Below, in pieces: positions 1 through 8,570 of a stretch of DNA of 64,000 nucleotides (position 1 is its first letter; each line of letters begins with the position of its first letter). The position numbers and the translations under genes were made by a program. The stretch spans positions 1 through 64,000 of the forward strand of contig JAWRYS010000725.1 in assembly GCA_034769895.1 (NCBI GenBank). The letters are read 5' to 3'. Source of the DNA: Magicicada septendecula (Eukaryota; Arthropoda; Insecta; Hemiptera; Cicadidae). The notes beneath the pieces are model-generated. The model ran no database searches and was not told the DNA's origin. It saw only the letters and a list, made by a program, of their open reading frames with translations.

Positions 1-599
1 CATGTATGGGATTTTTATGTATTCGATGTAAGTAGATAGTAAGTTTATATTGCTATGTAGACATTGTATTTTCTATAGTCAAGCTACCGGTTTATTTGAA
101 ATCAATGTAAAATGTTTAAATCTTGGTAATTAAATTAAGTTGAGGTAATTAGGTACACTCAAAGGGGAATATTTGTTTCAATGTAGCCATAGGAATGTTT
201 ATTATGTTGTATCCTGTTTAAGAGTGATGACTAAAAGAATCCAGTACTTTGCAAAAAATCAAACCAGTACTTTGTTAATTACCAGTACAACCAAGAGGAA
301 ACGAATCAGTTGGGGATATGGAATAATGGCAGGCCGCCTAGTGATATTTTAATTGAATGTTTCAGAGTCAGGTGATACTGTGGTGACGTGCCTGTCTGAT
401 TTATGGTGTTGGATCTCGAGCCGAGAAGTCCAGTAAGGTCGGATAGGTGCAGCCACAGCCACCGGACTAGGAGGGTAAATACCCATGATTTTAGTAAAGA
501 GTTAAGGGGGGTTGCAGCGCTATATCCTCGCTGATCCTCTTAGATTTTAGGCAATGAGTTTTTATGCTTCGGCATAAAACCTCTTATTGGGGGGGGTAC
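1..599 (+). repeat. U0: 3' end of a long unit (partial)
   Basis: This matches 10019-10620 of the U2 copy. Bases 1 to about 107 belong to the segment missing from short units, so the truncated upstream unit is long. It holds the CCAGTAC direct repeats (about 245-292), the hairpin chain (about 360-540), the UUCG hairpin (556-583) and the polypurine tract (589-599). Three homopolymers are one base short compared with all other copies. Confidence 0.85.
556..599 (+). promoter_or_regulatory. UUCG hairpin and polypurine tract before the U1 LTR
   Basis: A 12-position stem (556-567 with 572-583, one mismatch) closes on a TTCG loop. Six bases later comes G8 plus TAC (589-599), directly abutting the TGTAACGGG LTR start at 600. 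The G tract is the expected plus-strand primer site. Confidence 0.65.
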
Positions 600-1688
600 T
601 GTAACGGGACATATCAGGGACGGGAATTAATTTAATAATTGAACATAATTCAAAAAGCAGTCAGGGTTCACCTTTGGTGTATCTCGTTTTAACCAACTAC
701 ACATACAATGTTATTGAAAGTTGTTTATGTCTAGACAGCCCGGCTAGACGTATTACGTAACCACTTGCAACTCAGTCTCTCTGTGAATTACAGAAAGAAT
801 GAGTAATTGCCATAAGCCAGTTTGCATCAGGCGATCGTAGTAGTAGTCATCGTTGGACCAGCCAAGTAGACAGCAGAGCCGCGCGGGCGGGGCAGTAAAG
901 AAGCGCGCGGTTCTAATCACTATTAATCTGTGCGAGCGAGTGAGTTACATCAGCAGACAAAATGTTATAAAAACGTAATCTAAAATAATACTGTTTGTAC
1001 AGCTCACAGTGAAAAACTTATAAACGTTTGAAATAACAGTTCGGAGTGATCAGTGAAACAGCGAACAACACGTGGCGGTGGTGAAACTGTTTGGAACACC
1101 GTAGATTGGTTAAGTACCACTCATAAACTACCAAATAAATTTTATAAACATATGAAATAAATACGGATAAAGAGCTCTAATAACGGGGGATAAATATAAA
1201 AATGTAAAAGAGTGATAGCGTGCGTGAGACAAAGTACTGGGTCATAACTCATATTAAGTAACTTGTTATAGCCATATAAGAATAGTAATCGTAAGAATTG
1301 TTTCATTATTATTTGGTATACTGAAATAACTTTATATGTTGTTTTCATTCAACAAAACAAAAAACTTTTAATCGATGTATTAGTTGACAAGAGGAGAATT
1401 TCAGACGTTATTATATAGGTGTAGAACATATCGTAATTTCATTCAATAAAAGATAAATAAGTTGTTTCAGTCAGCATAATATGTGTTAGCTTTATGATTT
1501 CGAAACACTACCCAGATAATCCCTCTGCAACTTTTTTTGTCTACACGACCCTGGACGGAGAACTAAGGTAAGAAAAAGAAATTTTGATAAACTTAGTAAG
1601 TTTTATTAACTCATAAAAAGACGCAAAGTCTCAGTGGCTCCGAACTACGGACTCGATTTTAGTAACTGAAATAAATTCAATTGTTTCA
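600..1688 (+). repeat. LTR of U1
   Basis: 1,089 bp, one T short in a T run near 630. Polypurine tract at 589-599; primer site core at 1690-1701. TATAAA at 1019-1024 and TCAGTG at 1050-1055. Confidence 0.7.
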
Positions 1689-1840
1689 ATGGCGCCCGAA
1701 CTTTGGGACGATTTGTATGATTTATTATAATCATACGAATTGGACCTAATGTAAGTTGCAGAAAGGGGTTATTTGGGAGTGGGAGCGGTTGTGTAGGTTA
1801 GAGAGCATAACCGTATATGTAAAAAACAATAATATACAAA

Positions 1841-2213
1841 ATGGAAAATAAGAATAAATTAATCTGACTGACTCGACAGTTACGAGTGAGTCAGGAGGTT
1901 GCTTAACTCCAATTACAGTCCAAGAAAATGTTCTAACTGAATCAGCTGTTGCGAATGATTCGGGGTTGGAGACGACTCCAAGCCCAATAAATGAAATAAT
2001 GTAACACAATCTGTAGTAATTAGTGAGGCGGGAGCAAAATCTACTCCCGTAGCGACTAGAATAAACGAAAGAGAATTGGCAATAGATTATCTATTTAACT
2101 TTATAAAAAGTAGTTTCAAGGAACAGCAAAGTAATTTTGATGAAATGAAAAGTGATAATGATGTTAAGTTTAATGAACTAAGCAGTAGTGTCAAAGAAGT
2201 AAATATAATTTGA
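1841..2213 (+). pseudogene. Gag-like segment 1, U1 copy (frameshifted)
   Basis: Same start context as the intact copies, but one A is missing from a run near 1858 and another near 1996, so the frame is lost within six codons of the start. Both losses are in homopolymers and may be sequencing errors. Confidence 0.55.
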
Positions 2214-2869
2214 ATAATAAAGTTGATGCATTAAGTAGTGACATAAATGCAAATTGAATGAAGTGAGTAATAATGTAAATGAACAAAAAATTAAATGTGA
2301 AAGTAGTTTTAACGAATTAAATAAACGCTTTGATATAAATGATGTTAGATTTGATGAACTAAAGAGCGATATTAATAATATGAAACTACAAAATGTTAAC
2401 GTTGATAAGCGGTTAAATAATATTGATGAACGTTTCAGACAATTATAAAAAGAATGAAAGATGATGTAGATGATATTAGAAAAAGAATGGAGAGTAGAGA
2501 AAGTAAAATAAACGTGTTAAGGGTTTTAATATTGAAAATCGTAGTAACGAGATATTAGAGAATAAAACAATCGGTTCTGATAATGAAGACAATGAGACTA
2601 TATGTGGTAATGAGAATATAAACAAGGAAGCAACAGTTAACAAGGTAAGTGAAAATAATGGAAATACAAATAATAATGGTGTTAGTTTAAGCGTAAAACA
2701 AGTGACAGTGAATAAGGTGAGTAACAAGGTTAATTATGATGTTAAACAAGTATTTGAAAAGGTTGTATCTAAGAATGATACGGTAAATAGTGATAATGAA
2801 AATAGAATGAGAGATGAAGTTAATTATGGAGTGTTAGATAAGTGTTTACGAGTTAGAAAGGGAGTATAG
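2210..2869 (+). pseudogene. Gag-like segment 2, U1 copy (frameshifted)
   Basis: Three bases are missing compared with other copies: an A near 2255, a T near 2432 and a G near 2521, each in a homopolymer. Only the coiled-coil part (2254-2448) stays open. It also carries one T-to-A change near 2839. Confidence 0.5.
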
Positions 2870-3557
2870 AGATAGGTTAAATGTAGAGAGTGAACAGAGG
2901 GCAAATTTTTCCCGTAATGTCAGTGAAGCAGAGACTTCATTAGTGTTTTTGGAGGACGAGAGTTCCTCGATAGTTTTTGTAGAAGACAAAAGGTCTTCAA
3001 AATGTCCTGTGGTTTTTAGTGTATCTGGTAAGGCCAGATGGTGTTTAGATAATTTTGCTGTATTGCCCTCTGTGTTGAGTGACAATGTGACATTGGGTTG
3101 GGAAAGGGATAATAACAAGAAAAATAGAGTGATAGAGATATTTAAGTTGACTAGAGGTTATAAAGGGTTGGCTGAGAAGTTCAATAATGAGAGAATTATT
3201 ATAAATAATAGAGACTTACCTTGTGTAGTAGCAAACGATGATTATGTTGAGGCTGATAATAACAAACACTTACCTGTTGTGAGAATCAGCGTACTAGTAA
3301 TAGCTGATGAATATAGTAAGGAATGCATAAACTATTTAACTGAGACAGAAACTACTGATGGAGACTTAACCATACCCGATGTAGACATGGCTTATGATAA
3401 AATAACAATGGGGGAGAACCCTGGGAATTATTATTATGGTATAATGGAAAAAACAAATTTTTATGGTTATTCAATTAACAATAGGAATATAATGAATTTA
3501 AATAAAAATGAATTGTGTATATTCGACATAAGACTAATTTTCGATGATGGTGGTTAG
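2838..3557 (+). CDS. Gag-like segment 3, U1 copy
   Basis: Intact copy of the third segment with subtype A residues (SSSIVFVEDK and KFNNER). The open frame begins right after an in-frame TAG and has no ATG near its start. Confidence 0.5.
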   Translation: MSVYELEREYRDRLNVESEQRANFSRNVSEAETSLVFLEDESSSIVFVEDKRSSKCPVVFSVSGKARWCLDNFAVLPSVLSDNVTLGWERDNNKKNRVIEIFKLTRGYKGLAEKFNNERIIINNRDLPCVVANDDYVEADNNKHLPVVRISVLVIADEYSKECINYLTETETTDGDLTIPDVDMAYDKITMGENPGNYYYGIMEKTNFYGYSINNRNIMNLNKNELCIFDIRLIFDDGG

Positions 3558-5595
3558 ATAAACAGTGAATGAACATTTAATTATTTGAGTTAATGGTATA
3601 CTAACTTGGCTGATTTATGTAATGAAGTGTGGTAAACAATGAAATATGACGAAAATTTGTATTGGTGTTAAACGTATTGTGTTAAGGTTATGTTGATACT
3701 CTGGTAATGCATCAGCTGATATGCTGTTAACATGTATATTGTATTTTGTGTGACTGATTTTTACAGCTATGAGGGAGTTAATAACAACAATAATGTTTTA
3801 TTTTGATGAATAATTGCTATAAATAAATTTTGTTCTGAAATAAAATAATGCTAGGTAATCAAATGGAGTTAACCTTTTGTGAATAATATAATGAAGAAAC
3901 TTAGTGTTTTGATTGTAATGTAGTTAAAATTTATGTGAGAGAATGTTATTAATGCAAAATCATTTTGAATACAATGTAATCAAAGTAACGGAAATTGTTT
4001 GAACAAATGAGGTAATGAAATTAAATTTGAGTAGGAATTAAATTAATTTAAAATGTGAATGTCAGTAATGAATTTAAATTTATTTTGATTTGAATTGTAA
4101 CATAAATAGTAACCGATTAAAATGAAATGATTTAAATATTTATGCAAGTCAAAAAATTGAAGCTAAAGTGGTCATCTTTGTAAACCCCATTCGAATTACA
4201 GAAGGAAATGTTTGTGTTGATGCTGAGGTAGTATTTGTAAAACAAATTGTGTATACAACTGATGATGTAACCTGGTACGAATAATAAACCTATGTTATAT
4301 ATTTAACTTTAGATTCCCCGTGTAAGTGCGGTCATGACCTCACCGGATCATGACCGTGAAAGTAGTTAACTATAGCAAATCATAAATTTTAATTGTTATA
4401 ACCGGCTTATAGTTTGTTTTTGTTTTGTTAACCCGGTGGTTTGTTAAATTTAGTTGGGGGTTATTTTTAGGGGAATCTACCAATTTTTGAAACTATTGGT
4501 GAATATTTTCACCCATATAGGGGTGGTAGTCCATTAGGGGTGTATTCATCATTATCAGTAGGTATGTAATACTGAATTTTATTGTAACGCCGAAGCAAGG
4601 ATGGGGTGGAATAAAAGAAAAAATGTCCACCCCTTCCGCATCAGTCCTTGTGGAAGCAACTGGGCGCTACAGTACAGGGGAGGTCATAGTGAGTGTGGAT
4701 GGGGTGTGACCAAGTTACAGGCCACAAGAGATGTGGTTTACGGCTAGGATGAGGCCGGCGATGGCCAAGACGCCTAGTGCAGAACACAGCAAATTGTAAC
4801 GGGTATCAGGGGTTAAGGGTAGGGGGGATGTAAAAAAAAAATTAGCATAAGACTGCGTTGTGAGTTGATAATAAAGTATTTTTGTGTGTATAACCTGTAT
4901 TTTATAGTAAGATTGTTATGATTTATTTGCATTTTATGTAATCAATTTGTACTTTTGGCGGGGAACAGTGTTTTGTTAGGGGAGAAAATTACCAAGGTAT
5001 ATAACATGTATGGGATTTTTTATGTATTCGATGTAAGTAGATAGTAAGTTTATATTGCTATGTAGACATTGTATTTTCTATAGTCAAGCTACCGGTTTAT
5101 TTGAAATCAATGTAAAATGTTTAAATCTTGGTAATTAAATTAAGTTGAGGTAATTAGGTACACTCAAAGGGGAATATTTGTTTCAATGTAGCCATAGGAA
5201 TGTTTATTATGTTGTATCCTGTTTAAGAGTGATGACTAAAAGAATCCAGTACTTTGCAAAAAATCAAACCAGTACTTTGTTAATTACCAGTACAACCAAG
5301 AGGAAACGAATCAGTTGGGGATATGGAATAATGGCAGGCCGCCTAGTGATATTTTAATTGAATGTTTCAGAGTCAGGTGATACTGTGGTGACGTGCCTGT
5401 CTGATTTTATGGTGTTGGGATCTCGAGCCGAGAAGTCCAGTAAGGTCGGATAGGTGCAGCCACAGCCACCGGACTAGGAGGGTAAATACCCATGATTTTA
5501 GTAAAGAGTTAAGGGGGGTTGCAGCGCTATATCCTCGCTGATCCTCTTAGATTTTAGGCAATGAGTTTTTATGCTTCGGCATAAAACCTCTTATT
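3558..5595 (+). other. 3' non-coding region of U1 (long form)
   Basis: About 2 kb without a credible gene. It holds a C-poor AT-rich part (3558-4300), the 10-bp inverted repeat TAGATTCCCC/GGGGAATCTA (4310-4319 and 4470-4479), the CGGTCATGA hairpin (4329-4356), overlapping hairpins (4477-4529), the nested three-stem element (4583-4671), further small hairpins to 4777, a four-run G tract (4801-4827), and then the hairpin chain before the polypurine tract. Confidence 0.6.
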
Positions 5596-5886
5596 GGGGG
5601 GGGTACTGTAACGGGACATATCAGGGACGGGAATTAATTTTAATAATTGAACATAATTCAAAAAGCAGTCAGGGTTCACCTTTGGTGTATCTCGTTTTAA
5701 CTAACTACACATACAATGTTATTGAAAGTTGTTTATGTCTAGACAGCCCGGCTAGACGTATTACGTAACCACTTGCAACTCAGTCTCTCTGTGAATTACA
5801 GAAAGAATGAGTAATTGCCATAAGCCAGTTTGCATCAGGCGATCGTAATAGTAGTCATCGTTGGACCAGCCAAGTAGACAGCAGAG

Positions 5887-5918
5887 CCGCGCGGGCGGGG
5901 CAGTAAAGAAGCGCGCGG
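5887..5918 (+). promoter_or_regulatory. GC-rich stem in U3 of the U2 LTR
   Basis: CCGCGCG and CGCGCGG form a perfect 7-bp inverted repeat around an 18-nt G-rich spacer, about 110 bp upstream of the nearer TATA box. It is a CpG-dense island in an AT-rich unit. It may be an enhancer or factor site; the function is inferred. The U5 copy has a C-to-A change at 20932 that breaks one pair. Confidence 0.4.
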
Positions 5919-6026
5919 TTCTAATCACTATTAATCTGTGCGAGCGAGTGAGTTACATCAGCCGACAAAATGTTATAAAAACGTAATCTAAAATAATACT
6001 GTTTGTACAGCTCACAGTGAAAAACT

Positions 6027-6063
6027 TATAAACGTTTGAAATAACAGTTCGGAGTGATCAGTG
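6027..6063 (+). promoter_or_regulatory. Likely core promoter of the LTR (TATA plus initiator)
   Basis: TATAAA at 6027-6032 is followed 33 bp later, measured to the A of TCAGTG (6058-6063), by a match to the arthropod initiator. That spacing is right for RNA polymerase II. A second TATA-like run at 5974-5981 has no equally good initiator. The same pair sits at LTR positions 421 and 452 in the other copies. Confidence 0.55.
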
Positions 6064-6570
6064 AAACAGCGAACAACACGTGGCGGTGGTGAAACTGTTT
6101 GGAACACCGTAGATTGGTTAAGTACCACTCATAAACTACCAAATAAATTTTATAAACATATGAAATAAATACGGATAAAGAGCTCTAATAACGGGGGATA
6201 AATATAAAAATGTAAAAGAGTGATAGCGTGCGTGACACAAAGTACTGGGTCATAACTCATATTAAGTAACTTGTTATAGCCATATAAGAATAGTAATCGT
6301 AAGAATTGTTTCATTATTATTTGGTATACTGAAATAACTTTATATGTTGTTTTCATTCAACAAAACAAAAAACTTTTAATCGATGTATTAGTTGACAAGA
6401 GGAGAATTTCAGACGTTATTATATAGGTGTAGAACATATCGTAATTTCATTCAATAAAAGATAAATAAGTTGTTTCAGTCAGCATAATATGTGTTAGCTT
6501 TATGATTTCGAAACACTACCCAGATAATCCCTCTGCAACTTTTTTTGTCTACACGACCCTGGACGGAGAA

Positions 6571-6581
6571 CTAAGGTAAGA
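6571..6581 (+). promoter_or_regulatory. Splice donor consensus in the LTR
   Basis: CTAAG|GTAAGA matches the eukaryotic 5' splice site well and lies in the transcribed 3' part of the LTR. A second donor-like AAT|GTAAGT (GT at 6759) lies between the primer site and the gag-like start. Use is not shown by sequence alone. Confidence 0.35.
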
Positions 6582-6697
6582 AAAAGAAATTTTGATAAAC
6601 TTAGTAAGTTTTATTAACTCATAAAAAGACGCAAAGTCTCAGTGGCTCCGAACTACGGACTCGATTTTAGTAACTGAAATAAATTCAATTGTTTCAA

Positions 6698-6717
6698 TGG
6701 CGCCCGAACTTTGGGAC
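6698..6717 (+). promoter_or_regulatory. Primer binding site, tRNA-Lys-like
   Basis: Begins TGGCGCCCGAAC, the complement of the last 12 bases of a tRNA with a tRNA-Lys-type acceptor arm (GCCCGAA acceptor, G discriminator, CCA). The next bases, TTTGGGAC, differ from the known Lys primer sites I recognise. It begins one base after the LTR end, as expected for reverse-transcription priming. The first 12 bases are unchanged in every copy. Confidence 0.7.
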
Positions 6718-6750
6718 GATTTGTATGATTTATTATAATCATACGAATTG
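6717..6750 (+). other. 14-bp hairpin just after the primer site
   Basis: Bases 6717-6730 pair with 6737-6750 over 14 positions, two of them G-U wobbles, around the loop TATTAT. Its place in the RNA leader, between primer site and gag-like start, suits a packaging or dimerisation signal; that role is inferred. The remaining leader to 6848 shows only a donor-like GTAAGT and a purine-rich stretch. Confidence 0.5.
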
Positions 6751-6848
6751 GACCTAATGTAAGTTGCAGAAAGGGGTTATTTGGGAGTGGGAGCGGTTGT
6801 GTAGGTTAGAGAGCATAACCGTATATGTAAAAAACAATAATATACAAA

Positions 6849-7223
6849 ATGGAAAATAAGAATAAAATTAATCTGACTGACTCGACAGTTACGAGTGAGT
6901 CAGGAGGTTGCTTAACTCCAATTACAGTCCAAGAAAATGTTCTAACTGAATCAGCTGTTGCGAATGATTCGGGGTTGGAGACGACTCCAAGCCCAATAAA
7001 TGAAAATAATGTAACACAATCTGTAGTAATTAGTGAGGCGGGAGCAAAATCTACTCCCGTAGCGACTAGAATAAACGAAAGAGAATTGGCAATAGATTAT
7101 CCATTTAACTTTATAAAAAGTAGTTTCAAGGAACAGCAAAGTAATTTTGATGAAATGAAAAGTGATAATGATGTTAAGTTTAATGAACTAAGCAGTAGTG
7201 TCAAAGAAGTAAATATAATTTGA
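6849..7223 (+). CDS. Gag-like segment 1 (N-terminal, 124 aa)
   Basis: Starts at an ATG in good eukaryotic context (AAAATGG), the first ATG after the TCAGTG-to-leader region that opens a long frame. No known domain is recognised. Residues 9-31, 32-55 and 56-79 are three imperfect repeats of about 24 residues with a shared pattern of S-x-V, an acidic residue, S/A-G, then T-P. Residues from about 84 on are charged and helical and begin a coiled coil (FDEMK, FNELSSSV) that continues in segment 2 one frame back. The TGA stop overlaps the next segment by four bases. Its position, directly downstream of the primer site, is that of gag in LTR elements. This copy has P85 where others have L. No signal peptide or membrane segment is seen. 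It is probably the N-terminal part of a Gag-like protein, broken by a -1 shift. Confidence 0.6.
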   Translation: MENKNKINLTDSTVTSESGGCLTPITVQENVLTESAVANDSGLETTPSPINENNVTQSVVISEAGAKSTPVATRINERELAIDYPFNFIKSSFKEQQSNFDEMKSDNDVKFNELSSSVKEVNII

Positions 7224-7882
7224 ATAATAAAGTTGATGCATTAAGTAGTGACATAAATGCAAAATTGAATGAAGTGAGTAATAATGTAAATGAACAAAAA
7301 ATTAAATGTGAAAGTAGTTTTAACGAATTAAATAAACGCTTTGATATAAATGATGTTAGATTTGATGAACTAAAGAGCGATATTAATAATATGAAACTAC
7401 AAAATGTTAACGTTGATAAGCGGTTAAATAATATTGATGAACGTTTTCAGACAATTATAAAAAGAATGAAAGATGATGTAGATGATATTAGAAAAAGAAT
7501 GGAGAGTAGAGAAAGTAAAATAAACGTGTTAAGGGGTTTTAATATTGAAAATCGTAGTAACGAGATATTAGAGAATAAAACAATCGGTTCTGATAATGAA
7601 GACAATGAGACTATATGTGGTAATGAGAATATAAACAAGGAAGCAACAGTTAACAAGGTAAGTGAAAATAATGGAAATACAAATAATAATGGTGTTAGTT
7701 TAAGCGTAAAACAAGTGACAGTGAATAAGGTGAGTAACAAGGTTAATTATGATGTTAAACAAGTATTTGAAAAGGTTGTATCTAAGAATGATACGGTAAA
7801 TAGTGATAATGAAAATAGAATGAGAGATGAAGTTAATTATGGAGTGTTAGTTAAGTGTTTACGAGTTAGAAAGGGAGTATAG
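7220..7882 (+). CDS. Gag-like segment 2 (coiled coil plus Asn-rich, 220 codons)
   Basis: Lies -1 relative to segment 1 and has no ATG at its start, so in a eukaryote it needs a frameshift, splicing or an internal start. The first 95 or so residues are a strong coiled coil with repeated FNEL/FDEL and RLNNIDERF motifs, matching the helix that ends segment 1. The remainder is Asn/Ser/Lys-rich and low in complexity, with two related VNKVS stretches. No canonical slippery heptamer is present in the 24-nt overlap of the two open frames (about 7199-7222), so the shift looks mutational. Two splice-donor consensus sites lie inside (AAG|GTAAGT at 7658, AAG|GTGAGT at 7730). A scaffold role in Gag-type assembly is inferred from coiled coil and position. 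Confidence 0.55.
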   Translation: MNNKVDALSSDINAKLNEVSNNVNEQKIKCESSFNELNKRFDINDVRFDELKSDINNMKLQNVNVDKRLNNIDERFQTIIKRMKDDVDDIRKRMESRESKINVLRGFNIENRSNEILENKTIGSDNEDNETICGNENINKEATVNKVSENNGNTNNNGVSLSVKQVTVNKVSNKVNYDVKQVFEKVVSKNDTVNSDNENRMRDEVNYGVLVKCLRVRKGV

Positions 7883-8570
7883 AGATAGGTTAAATGTAGA
7901 GAGTGAACAGAGGGCAAATTTTTCCCGTAATGTCAGTGAAGCAGAAACTTCATTAGTGTTTTTGGAGGACGAGAGTTCCTTGATAGTTTTTGTAGAACAC
8001 AAAAGGTCTTCAAAATGTCCTGTGGTTTTTAGTGTATCTGGTAAGGCCAGATGGTGTTTAGATAATTTTGCTGTATTGCCCTCTGTGTTGAGTGACAATG
8101 TGACATTGGGTTGGGAAAGGGATAATAACAAGAAAAATAGAGTGATAGAGATATTTAAGTTGACTAGAGGTTATAAAGGGTTGGCTGAGAAGTTAAATAA
8201 TGAGAGAATTATTATAAATAATAGAGACTTACCTTGTGTAGTAGCAAACGATGATTATGTTGAGGCTGATAATAACAAACACTTACCTGTTGTGAGAATC
8301 AGCGTACTAGTAATAGCTGATGAATATAGTAAGGAATGCATAAACTATTTAACTGAGACAGAAACTACTGATGGAGACTTAACCATACCCGATGTAGACA
8401 TGGCTTATGATAAAATAACAATGGGGGAGAACCCTGGGAATTATTATTATGGTATAATGGAAAAAACAAATTTTTATGGTTATTCAATTAACAATAGGAA
8501 TATAATGAATTTAAATAAAAATGAATTGTGTATATTCGACATAAGACTAATTTTCGATGATGGTGGTTAG
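7851..8570 (+). CDS. Gag-like segment 3 (C-terminal, about 239 codons)
   Basis: Returns to the frame of segment 1, +1 from segment 2. The frame is open from just after a TAG at 7848-7850. The stretch YELEREYRDRLN at its start continues the helical character of segment 2, so the true protein probably enters here rather than at the GTG at 7956. The body is a compact mixed region with KARWCLDNF, IIINNRDLPCVV and a tyrosine cluster (GNYYYGIMEKTNFYGY) before an acidic end. There is no CCHC zinc knuckle and no protease or polymerase motif. I do not recognise the family. This subtype B copy reads SSLIVFVEHK and KLNNER. A capsid-like or nucleocapsid-like role is possible but not shown. Confidence 0.55.
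   Translation, partial: LSVYELEREYRDRLNVESEQRANFSRNVSEAETSLVFLEDESSLIVFVEHKRSSKCPVVFSVSGKARWCLDNFAVLPSVLSDNVTLGWERDNNKKNRVIEIFKLTRGYKGLAEKLNNERIIINNRDLPCVVANDDYVEADNNKHLPVVRISVLVIADEYSKECINYLTETETTDGDLTIPDVDMAYDKITMGENPGNYYYGIMEKTNFYGYSINNRNIMNLNKNELCIFDIRLIFDDGG

Larger units (their letters stand above)
600..5606 (+). repeat. U1: long unit, subtype A
   Basis: 5,007 bp. It carries subtype A markers: GAGACAAAG in the LTR, KFNNER in the third coding segment and GAATTACAG in the 3' region. It is six bases shorter than its siblings; all six losses lie in homopolymers before position 2530. Confidence 0.9.
5607..6696 (+). repeat. LTR of U2 (reference LTR)
   Basis: 1,090 bp from TGTAACGGG to TTTCA, with TG...CA ends. 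Polypurine tract at 5596-5606; primer site starts at 6698 after a single A. The LTR holds a GC-rich perfect stem (5887-5893 with 5912-5918), TATAAAAA (5974-5981), TATAAA (6027-6032), initiator-like TCAGTG (6058-6063), AATAAA at 6142, 6164 and 6678, and a splice donor (AAG|GTAAGA, GT at 6576). By position, U3 would end near 6060 and R-U5 would follow, but the R/U5 border cannot be set from sequence. Apart from one T loss in U1, the length is the same in all copies. Confidence 0.72.

Noticed and set aside
1142..1348. 68-codon minus-strand frame repeated in most LTRs
   Set aside because: It lies wholly in the LTR, has a biased hydrophobic composition typical of reverse-read AT-rich DNA, and is broken in U6-U8. 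It is probably a chance frame.
5571..5768. 65-codon plus-strand frame starting inside the UUCG hairpin
   Set aside because: It crosses the polypurine tract and LTR border, and its frame depends on the G-run length, which varies between copies.
7199..7222. Programmed -1 frameshift site between segments 1 and 2
   Set aside because: No X-XXY-YYZ heptamer in the overlap of the two open frames; a fixed mutation is the simpler reading, though splicing is still possible.
7220..7223. Bacterial-style TTG and GTG starts with 4-bp ATGA-like overlap between segments
   Set aside because: TATA box, tRNA primer site, AATAAA signals and splice donors indicate a eukaryotic retroelement, so translational coupling of the bacterial type is not expected.
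7447..7740. Minus-strand frame of 97 codons (and the 90- and 132-codon ones) in every unit
   Set aside because: Antisense shadows of the gag-like segments, low-complexity Leu/Ser/Phe composition, no start context.
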